Below, piece by piece: positions 1-10,794 of a stretch of 64,000 bases of DNA. Under the pieces are notes generated by a model. The model ran no database searches. It was not told the DNA's origin and worked only from the letters and a program-made list of their open reading frames with translations. Location of the stretch: NCBI GenBank assembly GCA_002077045.2, contig KZ111141.1, positions 1,326,109-1,390,108 of the forward strand, written 5' to 3'. The DNA is from Rachicladosporium sp. CCFEE 5018 (lineage: Eukaryota; Ascomycota; Dothideomycetes; Cladosporiales; Cladosporiaceae). The first letter of the stretch is position 1, and each line of letters opens with the position of its first letter. Position numbers and translations under genes: made by a program.

Positions 1-699
1 GTCCTGCCAGACAATGTCAAGTTCACCGAAGGAGTGGTCGTAACTTCCTGTCTCACCGTGGCTGCGATCAGCTTGTTCGACGAGAAGTGTCTTGCTTTGT
101 CGCGCCCGCCGATCGAAGGACAGGCTGACTCCAACGACAAGATCGTGCTCATCTGGGCGGGCGCCACGGTGGTCGGTAGCTGTGCCATTCAGATAGCCAA
201 ACTGGCAGGCTACGAAGTCTGGACCACGTCGAGCGAGCACAACTTCGACTATTGCAAGAATCTTGGCGCAGCTCAAGTATTTGACTACAAGCGGCCTAAC
301 ATCGTCGACGAGATTGTGCAAGCGATCGATACATTCGGTAAGCCACTCACAGGCGCCTTCGGAGCACACCTTTGGACTGCCAACGACTGTGCGCAGGTCG
401 TCCGCAAGTTGGGAGACTCCGTTGAGCACACACGAGCCGTCGGGACGGTCATTCCCGAAGGCTACGGCTTCAGCGTGCCCGAGGACTGGCCCGAGAATGT
501 CAAGTTCTGCTGGCTGCTTAGTAAGAGTGACGCGGCAGAGTGGGTGTGGCGCGAATGGATCACTAAGGCACTGGCTGATGGCCGGATGAAGTGCAAGCCT
601 GATGCTGATGTTGTTGGCAAGGGGCTAGAATTTGTACAGGAGGCACTGGATAGGTGGTCGCAAGGTGTCAGTGCTAGCAAGATTGTTGTGGAATTGTGA
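1..699 (+). CDS. MDR-family oxidoreductase, 3' part (copy A)
   Basis: This is the C-terminal 232 residues of a medium-chain dehydrogenase/reductase, open from the first base to TGA at 697-699. It contains the Rossmann nucleotide-binding stretch IVLIWAGATVVGSCAIQ, in which the glycine pattern resembles quinone oxidoreductase and trans-enoyl-reductase (ToxD/LovC-like) members. No catalytic zinc-ligand cluster is visible. The 5' part lies outside the window; the copy B version at 27938-28981 is complete with 347 residues, so about one third of this copy is missing. Substitutions against copy B cluster in the first 400 bases; the last 200 bases are almost identical. The substrate cannot be deduced. 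Confidence 0.85.
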   Translation, partial: VLPDNVKFTEGVVVTSCLTVAAISLFDEKCLALSRPPIEGQADSNDKIVLIWAGATVVGSCAIQIAKLAGYEVWTTSSEHNFDYCKNLGAAQVFDYKRPNIVDEIVQAIDTFGKPLTGAFGAHLWTANDCAQVVRKLGDSVEHTRAVGTVIPEGYGFSVPEDWPENVKFCWLLSKSDAAEWVWREWITKALADGRMKCKPDADVVGKGLEFVQEALDRWSQGVSASKIVVEL

Positions 700-1204
700 G
701 CTAGACTACATCATGAGAGAGGGTAAGTGTATGGTGTGGTCGAGAAGAAGCTACATGGCACGCTCGTTGACACGTTCGCAGCGTAGTGTCTTAGTGTCTT
801 TGAATTGTAATACGATCGCCATCACAGTCAGCACTTTCGTCTCACAAGGTCTCGTGACACAGAGAGACAGGCCTCACACTTCGACATGCGATAGGCATCG
901 CACAAGTTGGACCGCTTCCGACGGCGTGCGCAGATTTCCCAAGCTAAGAGATGTACGCCAAGCGCTGCGGAACAGTCACCGGTCCATAAAATCCCTTGTA
1001 CTTGCCCTTCAATGTCTTTTCTCTGCGACCGAACTCACACGTGACAATCGTCACTGCTCATGTGCGTGGAGCGGCACGTCTCTTGGGAGGCTCACCATTA
1101 AGCTTGCGTTGGTTGATTGAGGTGGAAAGGTATGTTGCAGGTAAAGTTTCTCTATGCTGATCATCACGACGTCCCTCAGACGTCCCAACATTATTCTCCG
1201 CACC
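700..1204. other. Intergenic spacer
   Basis: This is the 3' flank of the oxidoreductase and the presumed promoter of the membrane protein gene. It is nearly identical to 28982-29485. An AT-rich CCATAAAATC stretch near 984-993 is a possible TATA-like site. No coding or RNA gene is seen. Confidence 0.5.
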
Positions 1205-2872
1205 ATGGCTCCCGGTTTCGGAACCTCAATCCCCCTCACATCTTTCTTTATCGCCCTCTTATGTTGCCAAACACATTCCTTTCGGTTGTACGCGCGCAAT
1301 GGCGCCAGCAACGACCCAGATGGCCAATGCGCCGCGTGACAGCGCGCGCGTTGCCATGAAGTCCGCGAGCCTACAGCCGAACGCTGCCATGAAGCCCGCC
1401 ACCAAGGATGCGAGCGAAGCGAAGGCTCAGTCTGCTGAAAATGGTGCCGCGCCAGCGTCCGCGGCGCCTACATCGGCGGCATCTGCACCTTCGCCTTCAC
1501 CAGCCCAAAGTCAAGCCACCAGCAATGGTCAGGGGCAGCTCAGCACCTCTGAACAAGACTTCGCTGCATGGAGTGCAAAGAACCCGCCACCGCCGCCACG
1601 GCCAAGCCAGCAGAGCGCAGCAGCGGCTCAGCCTCCAGCTCCACCAGGGCCGCCGGGATCACCAGGTGACAAGCAATGCTTCAAGAGCGCTGATGGCTCC
1701 GAAGTCTGCGTCAACAAGACATTCGAGCATGGCAACACCACGGATGTGTATGATCAGAATGGCTCGTGTCACACTACCTGATCGCTAGCACAGCCCACTG
1801 ACTTTGGACAGGCATCCACGACTTCCACAACAAGTACAACGACCAGACCACTGGCACCCTCGCCGCCAACATCACAGGCACCAATGTCACCCAAGCCATG
1901 CAGCATGGTCCTCCTCAGGCAGGCAACACAGTCATCCAGGGGAATAACTACGACCAAGACTCCGGCTATCGTGACACGCACATTGAAGCCGGCAACGCCA
2001 CTTCAGCGCCAGAGTACGAAGACCACAAAGTCGACGGTAATCGCGATGGCAAGGATTGGGAAGCCCACTCATCGCTCCCTGACGGCACGCTCTGGAACCA
2101 GGAACTGCACACTACTAATGAAGACAAGGCATTGACGGATATCAAGAACAAGAACGGCATGACTGATATCTTCCACGAGGGCCAGCAGAAGGCAGATAAC
2201 TTGCAGCAATTATATGAGCATCACGGACAGGCTCCTCCCGGAAAGGGCGATAGTAGTGTGACGATGCATACGAACACCAATGCGCATCAATAGAGCGAGG
2301 AGCACAATGGTGGTAGTATGCATACCATGCATGAAGAGAAATCGAGCTCAGGCAGCTTCAACCTGAAGCTCAAGGGCGACAACGCCTGGCAAGATAAGCA
2401 GACCGCTGGCACGAACTTCCCAAAGGGCTTCACCGATCTCAAGGGTCCCGATAGCAGCGGTCCAGGGCTCTTCGGCCGCAGTGTCGAAATTCTAGAGACG
2501 CCGATGCAAGTCACTCACACGGACAGCTCGCTGGCCAAAAGCTCGCCTACTGGCACCGAGATGCAGACCGTTATGCACCAGATTGCTCGAGGAGACGGCC
2601 ATGGGGACTCACAGCTCATTGGCGTGCACACGGATCCCGTCACCGGCACTGTCACGGAATTCTACGGTCCTGGAAACAGCGAGGAGAACCACGGTCCGCT
2701 CGTTGCGATCTGTTGGGTCTTCGCTGCCATTGTTCTGATCGTGGCCGCGACGCTGCTGTGTGTCAAAGTCCACAGGCGACGAAAGGCTATGAAGCAGCAG
2801 CAGGCTGTTGAGCTTGAGGAGGTGGCGAGGCAGAGGGTCGTGGCGTTGACTAAGGATGCGGAGGCAGTCTGA
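1205..2872 (+). pseudogene. Pro/Ala-rich single-pass membrane protein, nonsense-interrupted (copy A)
   Basis: A well-placed ATG (CACCATGG at 1205) opens a likely signal peptide (MAPGFGTSIPLTSFFIALL). The 5' splicing into the next frame (from about 1299) is unresolved. A Pro/Ala-rich region and several N-glycosylation sequons (NKT, NTT, NGS, NIT, NVT) follow. A short intron at about 1768-1811 joins NGS-C to IHDFHNKY with a weak GTCACA donor and a CTGAC branch site. In copy A the frame stops at TAG 2291-2293, where copy B has CAT. The same frame then continues to 2872 and encodes a transmembrane helix (CWVFAAIVLIVAATLLCV) followed by a basic HRRRKAMK stop-transfer segment. Copy A would thus make a secreted form without its anchor, or nothing. 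The predicted topology is extracellular N-terminus and a short cytosolic tail. Function is unknown. Confidence 0.6.
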
Positions 2873-3195
2873 GGCGATCAATGATGGTACTGTAGTCGGA
2901 GGCTGTGGAGTGGTGGGAGACGTTGGAGGTGGGCGAGAGTATTGTTGGTGAAGGGTGTCATCATGATAGGAAATGTAGCATCTGACCTTCATCGCGTGTC
3001 TTGCCAATGTTGTGAACGCGCGCTAGGTAATTCACGCAACGAGGAGAGTATCGCTAAATTCAGATCCGTGCCCAAATATCCCAGCCGAGAGGCATCCGGT
3101 CATCAGCATTATCATGTTGGTCGTAACAGTCGTATTGCCTTGCGGCATCGTCTTCGCTTTCATGCAGTCTTGCCACCCATGCACAACCCGTACTC
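2873..3195. other. Convergent intergenic spacer
   Basis: This is the tail-to-tail gap between the membrane protein gene and the minus-strand dsRBD-like gene. It is clearly more diverged from copy B (31154-31478) than its surroundings. No gene is seen. Confidence 0.5.
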
Positions 3196-3779
3196 TCAAG
3201 CCCACCCACTCTCTCTCAAACAGAAGCTACATCGTCCATACGCCTGGACACCACTCCTGCGACAGAGACAGAGATACTCGTCACCCCTTGCAGGACCCAT
3301 CCAGCCTGCATTGCTCGGTCCACGGTGTCCCTTCCCTCCAGTACTCTTCCTCTGATTCCTACCCTGCTGTTGCTGCGGCTTGGGCATAGCGCCAACGAGT
3401 CTCATCTGCCCTTCGAACCCGCTCTCTATACTCCTCGGGCTCTCGCCACCAAGACTGCTGCCCATTCCCTCACTTCCACTGCTGGTGGTAGCTTCGCTTC
3501 CGCTACTGTCTCTCTTCCGTCCACTGCCGATGGCCACTGGCAGGCCCTGTACGACTTGGGCTCCAGGTCTTTGTCCGGGGAACATGCCATCATTGGCGGA
3601 AAAGTTCCGGCAGATCATGAAGGCTTTTGTGGCTGCTGCGTCGCGAGCGAGTGGTTCAGTCATGTAAGGCACATCTGTGGCGTACTCGCGGTTGTTGACA
3701 CGGACTTTGCAGTAGTGGCCTGCTCGTGTTGAGGTGGGGGAGTAGTGTGGAGTGGGCCAGTGGCGGCGTTCGCAGAGGC
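3196..3779 (-). CDS. dsRBD-like protein, 3' exon (copy A)
   Basis: On the minus strand one frame is open from 3789 to the stop at 3196. It reads PHYSPTSTRAGHYC, then KVRVNNREYATD, then LARDAAATKAFMICRNF, the beta-beta-helix order of a divergent double-stranded RNA-binding domain. The rest is a low-complexity Gly/Ser/Gln-rich tail ending in a small Cys-rich segment. A stop just upstream and a CTGAC...AAG acceptor near 3780 indicate that this exon is spliced to one or more 5' exons within about 3800-4160; these I could not fix, although a GTATGT donor near 3886 fits. The peptide is conserved in copy B (31479-32062), with mostly conservative changes. It is probably a fungal RNA-binding protein of unknown role. 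Confidence 0.55.
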
Positions 3780-6600
3780 CTTGTATGCGTCAGTGAGTTG
3801 GTCTGCGGCGATGTGCAGGATGATCGTAGGTTGAGTAGACAATGAGGAAAGGTAGTGCTGCAGGTGCAATCGAAAGAGGCGACATACTTGACAGGTACAT
3901 TGAGTAGAACATGATGGCTCCAATGGGTAGTGTTGGCGTGGACAATGGCGTATGGCTGGCAGCGGCAGGATGGAATGGTGAGATGGCGGATTGGTCGACT
4001 TGCGTGCAGTGAAGCCGTAAGTAATATGAGACAGTGTTGCACAGCAGTATGCTGCAAGTTGGCGAGACGCTTGATGTCCAATGGAGTCCGCGAGGACGGT
4101 AAGTCTTTTGATGGTTGGTAGAATAGGTCAGACTGACGATGAGGGAAATTAGAGGTGCTCAAGAGGGCATGATATGAGGAATGTGAGGTATGAAATGCTG
4201 AAAGTAAAGGAGCTTGACACAGTGCTACTCAATGATACACCGACGACGAGGCATCCAGACGCACAGCAACGAGCTCCAGCAATGCGGAGCCTGCAAAGCG
4301 AAGCCCTTGCCAGGTGCACTGACAGCACTGCAGCGCTGTGTAGAGGGTCAGCGGGACTAAAGCTAGAGGTGCAGCCCAGGGACCCAGAACGATGTGCTGG
4401 CGTGCATTTTGGCCAAAGAACATAAGAGATGAACGAAGATCGAGACGTGGAGAAATGACAGAGGGCAGAAAGTAGTAGCAGTAGCTCCGCATGGCCCGAC
4501 AGACCGGCTAGCCAAGCTGCTGTGGGATGCCGGTGTGCAGATCACCACTGCATTTCGCGCGCAGGCGGCGTGTCATAGGTGTCAGAGACGCGAGCACAAC
4601 ACATTGAGAGTCAGGCTCGTGCAGATCATTAGCATTGCCGTTGACATCGGGAGTCAAATGAGCATTCATTTGCTTACTCCGAAGGACCTGATGTCCGGTA
4701 TGTCGTGCCGTTCCGTCTCCAGAAGATGCAGTATGAATGGAGGTGAAGTGGTTGCACGCAAGCTTGGGCCTCAGCAGGTCGCTCGGTCCACGCCAATGGA
4801 GCGGGTCACTCCGTGCATTCGATCATTCGATAGTGCCTGTGTGAAAGTGGAAGCAACGTGCATGCTCCACAAAGTGTAAGCGGCGCGCGTGGGAGAGACA
4901 TGACAGCGGCTGTTTCGCATTACGTATGGCGTAGGAGGCATACCACGACTTGATCTGGCCTGGTAAGACTTTGATCTTCATGCGAATATGCGAGCGAGGT
5001 CCTGGGATTGTTCACGCATTGACCCGATAGCCAGGCCAGACGCATGCTCGTGCGAGCGGAGACTTCAACCGCATGAGCTTGTGCAACCGAGATTGTCGCC
5101 CTGAAGCGGATCTGCAGGTATGTGTTGTCAGGACTGCAAGGCCACAGAAGGCAGTTCGCAATGCAGCCGCAGCCGCTCGACAGTCAATCTGGCGAAAGGG
5201 TCCGCGACTGCCAGCACAGCAAAAGCTTCTAGTGTGCTCGGAGGCTCCCGTGGTGACCAGGTACAAGAAGGTTTCTCGTCAACATGCGTCGTGCTCCGGC
5301 AATTGTGATAATCTCCCCTGGATCGCTTCTCCGAGGCTCCACATCCTGTGTGATGCTCTGACACCCGGCATGACCACGGTGCGGTACCGCGAACGTGGTC
5401 GTGCCGGGTTGGTGCATGGCTGCTGCATGTCTTGTCAATGCGCAGAGGATTGAGCGCGTTCCTTCAGTGTTGATGGCATGTTGCGCCGAAACTCAGTGTC
5501 GTGCGTTGCATGAACAGCAAGCGCGCTGGCATGCGATGATTCGCTGAGGTTCCGCAGCTGCAGATGCTTTGCATGATGAGTCCAGGGTTGACGGTCCGGT
5601 GTTGAAACTCGAAAGCATAGTCTTAGTGGGATTATTGTGCCAGTAGAGGCAGGCAACGTCGCAGGACGCTTGATCCTGCGCACAGGTGCTCAATTATCGG
5701 ATGCCATACGATGAGGGTGATACGATACATGTAGATGGGTAGTAGACGAAGGCAATGCTGACATGCGACATAGCGTACGGAGCGGACCGCCAGGCTGCAG
5801 ACTGGCGGTCAGAAACATCTTCGATGCTGAACTTCACCCATTGTACCCGCCTGTATCGCGACGTGATCGGGATTATCCAGAGGGTCAGGGCGCGCATGGC
5901 GACAACCTACGGCGCCGGTCTACCTCCGTACAAAGTGGTCCTGTACTTGACTCGTATAGGATGATTCAAGAGCGGGCTCAGGTTCTAGCACATCGGTTCC
6001 GCTTCTTTCGATACGCTCTAAACGCAAAGCGTTTCTCATGACTTCCAGTCACTATGACGATGCGACATACTATTACCAGCCTGAGAGAGGCTGGCTGAGG
6101 AACGACATGCCGAAGTGAACACTTCTTCCCCCTAATCAACTTTGCACCTTAGCCACGCTCCTCTGGCTGTCCGAATGGTGGCACAGGATAAATGTGAGAA
6201 CATATGGAGCATTCGGATAGAGGGAAGGTACTTCGCATACAACGACAGGAGCCATGACGAGACCATCTATGGATATCAATTGATTACGACTCCCCGTGTG
6301 CCAATCAATCACTCACTTCCCTCAGTCTCAACGTGCATACTACATCAGTCTCGAGACCCTAAGAGCCAATGGCCTTGGCGACGCTGGTCTGCGGTCGGGG
6401 TGGCGATATCGGCAGCGAAGTTGTTCCGACGCGGGGCGAGCTCCTGATAAGCCGATAAGCCAGCTGACCGATGTCGACATATTGATGGTGATGTCGTGCA
6501 AGTCGGTCCCAACACATTCAGTGAGTGAAGTATACAACGAGACACTGTGTTCGTAAGCGCTACAGTGAATGTGAAGCCGTGAAGTGAGAAAACTGCTTGT
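3780..6600. other. Long spacer, mostly non-coding (copy A)
   Basis: About the first 380 bases probably hold unresolved 5' exons of the minus-strand dsRBD-like gene. The rest contains many short overlapping open frames on both strands, none with domain features or with coding-type conservation against copy B (32063-34917). The only structure I see is a strong hairpin at 5363-5409, listed separately. Confidence 0.5.
5363..5409. repeat. 47-bp hairpin/palindrome (copy A)
   Basis: Two 16-base arms (ACCCGGCATGACCACG and CGTGGTCGTGCCGGGT) pair with one mismatch around a loop that itself contains the palindrome GCGGTACCGC. The equivalent in copy B (33646-33692) has additional mismatches in the left arm. 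It could be a cruciform-forming site, a protein-binding palindrome or a transposon footprint; nothing distinguishes these. Confidence 0.6.
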
Positions 6601-6623
6601 GAGTCAACGTGATCGTTCTGCGA

Positions 6624-6631
6624 GAATGTTC
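6624..6631. promoter_or_regulatory. Heat-shock-element-like dyad upstream of polyubiquitin (copy A)
   Basis: GAATGTTC fits the nGAAnnTTCn heat-shock factor dyad and lies about 210 bases upstream of the polyubiquitin ATG, directly before a CCACGTG E-box-like motif. Both are retained at 34918-34925 in copy B. Stress induction of polyubiquitin through HSF is known in fungi; binding here is inferred. Confidence 0.5.
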
Positions 6632-6703
6632 CACGTGTTGGGCGGTGGCTGAGTGACCGTCACTTGCCAACGCTCGGACCCTTCCGCAACCGCCGCCTTG
6701 TGC

Positions 6704-6709
6704 TTATAA
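6704..6709 (+). promoter_or_regulatory. TATA-like box of polyubiquitin (copy A)
   Basis: TTATAA lies about 135 bases before the ATG, followed by a CT/CA-rich leader typical of highly expressed fungal genes. The same motif is at 34998-35003 in copy B. Confidence 0.5.
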
Positions 6710-6840
6710 CACCTTCCCACTCTCTCACCACCTCTTCCTCTACACTCTTCACCAACAACCACCATTCGCCCGCTCATCCACCTTGTCATCTTCATCATCA
6801 ACCACCAACTCAACAAACCAAACACACCACAACCGCAACC

Positions 6841-7584
<744 letters not shown>

Positions 7585-8182
7585 GTGTGCAATATGGCGG
7601 GCATGATCACGATGGAGTTTTGGGGTTGATAGCGATTTGCCACTGGCAGATCAGCTTAGGCATGGTATCATCTAGATAGCCAGTATGGAGCATAGGCAGC
7701 GTGAGCTCTGCTATGACTGTGCAGTCTACAGACCTCTCACCTTCTCACTTGTCGTCATAGAATTGCTCATACCGTATTGGACTGCCCGGGGTCACCTTTA
7801 GTTGCCCGCATCGTGCACATGTAGGCCGTGCGCGGAAACGGGAAACCAGCGCGTCAATGTTTGCTGCGAGTGTACCTGCTTTCCCTCGTTCTTCCATCTA
7901 TACCTATCACCTCGCTGTACCATGCAACACGCCCATCACGATTACAGAGATAACGAAGAGATGTGCCTCAGCGGAAGGTTGCGCGAAAGGTAGGAGCACT
8001 CACTGCACTCGTAATCCGAGAAGCTTCTTTCGATTTCTTCCCACGTCCTACTACTGCTTCATCCTCTCACTACGAACGCAACAACGAGTCGAGTGATGCG
8101 ACCCTCACACGAACGACTATGCTCATGACCTCTCTGGCGTAAGCGCCTGCCACTCCAATATCGCTCACTTCTTTGCGGCCGG
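7585..8182. other. Intergenic spacer
   Basis: This is the polyubiquitin 3' flank and the leader region of the Etp1-like gene, conserved at 35880-36477 with scattered differences. No gene is seen. Confidence 0.5.
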
Positions 8183-10252
8183 ATGCCTCCATACTTCTTC
8201 CATCTCAAGCTAGAGCTCTACCCTACTCCAGCAATTGTCGCTCTTGGATCCCGATCACCAACGTCTAAGGTATTCATACCTACCAGCAGTACTGACGTCT
8301 TCAAGACTCCGCTTCCGGCGCATCGGAGCTCAACTTGGGCTTCATACAGCTTTCCCAAACGCCCAACGAGCGCGGAAGCGATCTCGAAATCGCCATCCTC
8401 TCGCACGAGCTCAGAGACTCACGGCGACGCACTGCTCTTACCAGAGCGAAGCTTAAATCACCGATCACCCTCGCGGACCAACCTAGCGACTGGCTCGCCA
8501 GCACTCACGCCTACGAGACTGTCACACGACGAGGCGGTACGAGACTGGAGGTATAGTCAGGTGGAGATTGAGAGCATAGATATGGAAGAGCTGAGTCAGG
8601 CCAAGGCAGGTCGATCTAAGAGCTCGGCTGCTGGAGGACTGCATACCAAAGCGGTGTACTTGCCCTCAGATCCGAAGACAACGGAGCTGGGATGGGGTGT
8701 GGTACACTTGTACCGAGACTTGGAGGAGGGCGATGGGCACGATGCAGACGGGCAAGCGTTGTCGAGCTTGACGAAGAAGTTCTCGGTCAAAGATGACTTC
8801 AACCAAGATGAGTGCACAACCCTCTGCATCCTCGCAGTCCCCTCCTGGATGATGCCCAGCGATCTTCTCGGTTTCGTGGGCGATCAAGCACGCGAAGACG
8901 TGAGCCATTTCCGTCTCATTCGCACGGGTCGGGCGAACAAACACATGGTCTTGCTCAAGTTCCGCACACCCAGGAAGGCGCGCGAGTGGCAGAAAGTCTA
9001 CAATGGCCGCCTCTTTAGCGCCGCAGAGCCCGAGAACTGCCATGTAGTCTTCATCAAGTCGGTGGAGTTCCTCACGCCAGAGTCCTCTTCATCGGAGCTC
9101 GGGAGCTTCCCACAGAATACGCACGACCCATTCACGCCAGCATCGACAAAGTCACTGACGTCGAAACCACATGCACCTCCACCACCAAATCTGCTGGAGC
9201 TGCCCACCTGTCCAGTATGCTTGGAGCGCATGGACGAAACCACTGGTCTTCTCACGATACTCTGCCAGCACGTCTTTCACTGCGCCTGTCTCGAGAAGTG
9301 GCGTGGGTCAGGCTGCCCAGTATGTCGCTACACTCACTCGCCCTCCTATACATTCCCGTATCCGCGGCCATCATACGCTGAAGACGATGACAGCGAGCCG
9401 ATGTGCTCTGTCTGCGCGAGTACAACGAACATCTGGGTCTGCCTCATTTGCGGCAGCCTAGGTTGTGGACGATACGATAGCGCGCACGCGTACGCGCATT
9501 ACGAAAGCACGAGTCATTGCTACGCTATGGACATCTCCACACAACACGTTTGGGACTACGCTGGGGATGGCTACGTGCATCGGCTCATTCAGTCGAAGCC
9601 TGACTCCCGCCTCATTGATCTGCCTTCCAGCGCTAGGCAGCGCCATGAGAACGAGGCTTTCCGGAGTGAGGGTGGCGAGATGGTACCCAGGGAGAAGATG
9701 GAGAGTATGGCTGCGGAGTACACGTACTTACTCACGAGTCAGCTTGAGGGCCAGAGGAGGTACTTCGAGGAGCAGGTTGAGCGGGCTGTGGGCAAGGCTG
9801 AGATGGCTGGGCAGAGAGCGGAAGAGGCGCGCCGGAAGGCGGTGTTAGCTGCATCCAGTGCCGAGGAACGCGATACTGAGCGCGCTGAGCATTGCGCCAT
9901 CCTCGCCCGCCTGGAGATCAGTCTCGCAAAGAGCGAAGCAGCGCGCAAGAAATTCGAGACTATGGCGCGGGACTTCTCCGCCCAGCTTCGCGAGGAGAAG
10001 ACAATGAACCAGGGTCTACTCGAGAGGATCAAGGTCTCGGAGCAGAAGGCCGAGAGCGCAAAGGCTGAGGTCGAGAAGCTCAAGGCTGAGAAGGCGGATC
10101 TTGAGGAGATGAATCACGATCTGACGAGTTTCATTAGCGCGCAGGAGAAGGTCAAAGAGTTGCAGGAGGCTGGGGAGGAGGTTGAGGAGGGCGGGATCGG
10201 AGTTGTGGAGAAGAATGGGAAGAAGTGGAAGGGGAGGAAGAAGGGTGCTTAG
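8183..10252 (+). CDS. ETP1: BRAP2/Etp1-like RING and UBP zinc-finger protein (copy A)
   Basis: This is an uninterrupted 689-residue protein with the BRAP2 family layout. A disordered Ser/Pro-rich N-terminus (to about 150) is followed by the BRAP2 RRM-like domain (about 210-298, TLCILAVPSWM...), a C3H2C3-type RING (about 343-382, CPVCLERM...CPVC), a ZnF-UBP domain (about 408-470, CSVCASTTNIWVCLICGSLGCGRY) and a long coiled coil (about 505-665) ending in a Lys-rich tail. Members are cytosolic ubiquitin-binding E3 ligases (human BRAP; yeast Etp1, linked to ethanol tolerance and transporter turnover). All metal-binding Cys and His of the RING and UBP fingers appear intact. Copy B at 36478-38547 has the same length. 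Substitutions are mostly synonymous even where DNA divergence is near 18%, so both appear to be under purifying selection. Confidence 0.95.
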   Translation: MPPYFFHLKLELYPTPAIVALGSRSPTSKVFIPTSSTDVFKTPLPAHRSSTWASYSFPKRPTSAEAISKSPSSRTSSETHGDALLLPERSLNHRSPSRTNLATGSPALTPTRLSHDEAVRDWRYSQVEIESIDMEELSQAKAGRSKSSAAGGLHTKAVYLPSDPKTTELGWGVVHLYRDLEEGDGHDADGQALSSLTKKFSVKDDFNQDECTTLCILAVPSWMMPSDLLGFVGDQAREDVSHFRLIRTGRANKHMVLLKFRTPRKAREWQKVYNGRLFSAAEPENCHVVFIKSVEFLTPESSSSELGSFPQNTHDPFTPASTKSLTSKPHAPPPPNLLELPTCPVCLERMDETTGLLTILCQHVFHCACLEKWRGSGCPVCRYTHSPSYTFPYPRPSYAEDDDSEPMCSVCASTTNIWVCLICGSLGCGRYDSAHAYAHYESTSHCYAMDISTQHVWDYAGDGYVHRLIQSKPDSRLIDLPSSARQRHENEAFRSEGGEMVPREKMESMAAEYTYLLTSQLEGQRRYFEEQVERAVGKAEMAGQRAEEARRKAVLAASSAEERDTERAEHCAILARLEISLAKSEAARKKFETMARDFSAQLREEKTMNQGLLERIKVSEQKAESAKAEVEKLKAEKADLEEMNHDLTSFISAQEKVKELQEAGEEVEEGGIGVVEKNGKKWKGRKKGA

Positions 10253-10794
10253 TAGTGGTATCGATGCAGATGCACGGCTAGGTGCTCGTAGTCGCGTGCT
10301 CAGTGACATACCACGAGTGACATACCGCCAAGCTTTGCCTGGGCGAGCGTCAAGAGAAAGGCTTGGTCTGCTGTGAAGGTGCTTGTTTCCCACTTGCAGA
10401 TGCGTATTCCCACGATATGTCTCTCGTTGGCAAGTACACCGGACGTGCTTTCCAGGTCGCGTCAATGGCGTCGACTCTTTAAGTCCCACTTCGTCCCTGG
10501 ACCAATGGCAGCCAGCTTCCTCTGCACGCGTCAAGTATCAGCAGTAGTGCTCACTCCCTGACCACCCATGGAGCAGGATATCGCGGCTGTGCCTGGACGC
10601 CATCGCATTGCTTATGCAAACAAGATCGAAGCTTGCCCTGAGTAAGACACCCACGTGCAGCAACGTCGCGCGGAGACAGGGTGTAGCATTGGCATGACGT
10701 AGCCATAAAGTGAGATCCTTCGGGAAAGCCATTGGGAGCTCACCAAGCTGCGGAGCAAAGTTGCCGCATTAAGGCTGACGTTGACGTGGGGACT
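10253..10794. other. Spacer, strongly rearranged between copies
   Basis: This is the 3' flank of the Etp1-like gene and the promoter of the phosphatase gene. The first part does not align simply to copy B (38548-39189), which is about 100 bases longer. From about 10590 onward the two are again almost identical. No gene is seen. Confidence 0.5.

Noticed and set aside
5012..5693. Several 60-130 codon frames in the long spacer, also present in copy B
   Set aside because: Their conservation reflects recent duplication; frames are broken by indels between copies and no protein motif is visible.
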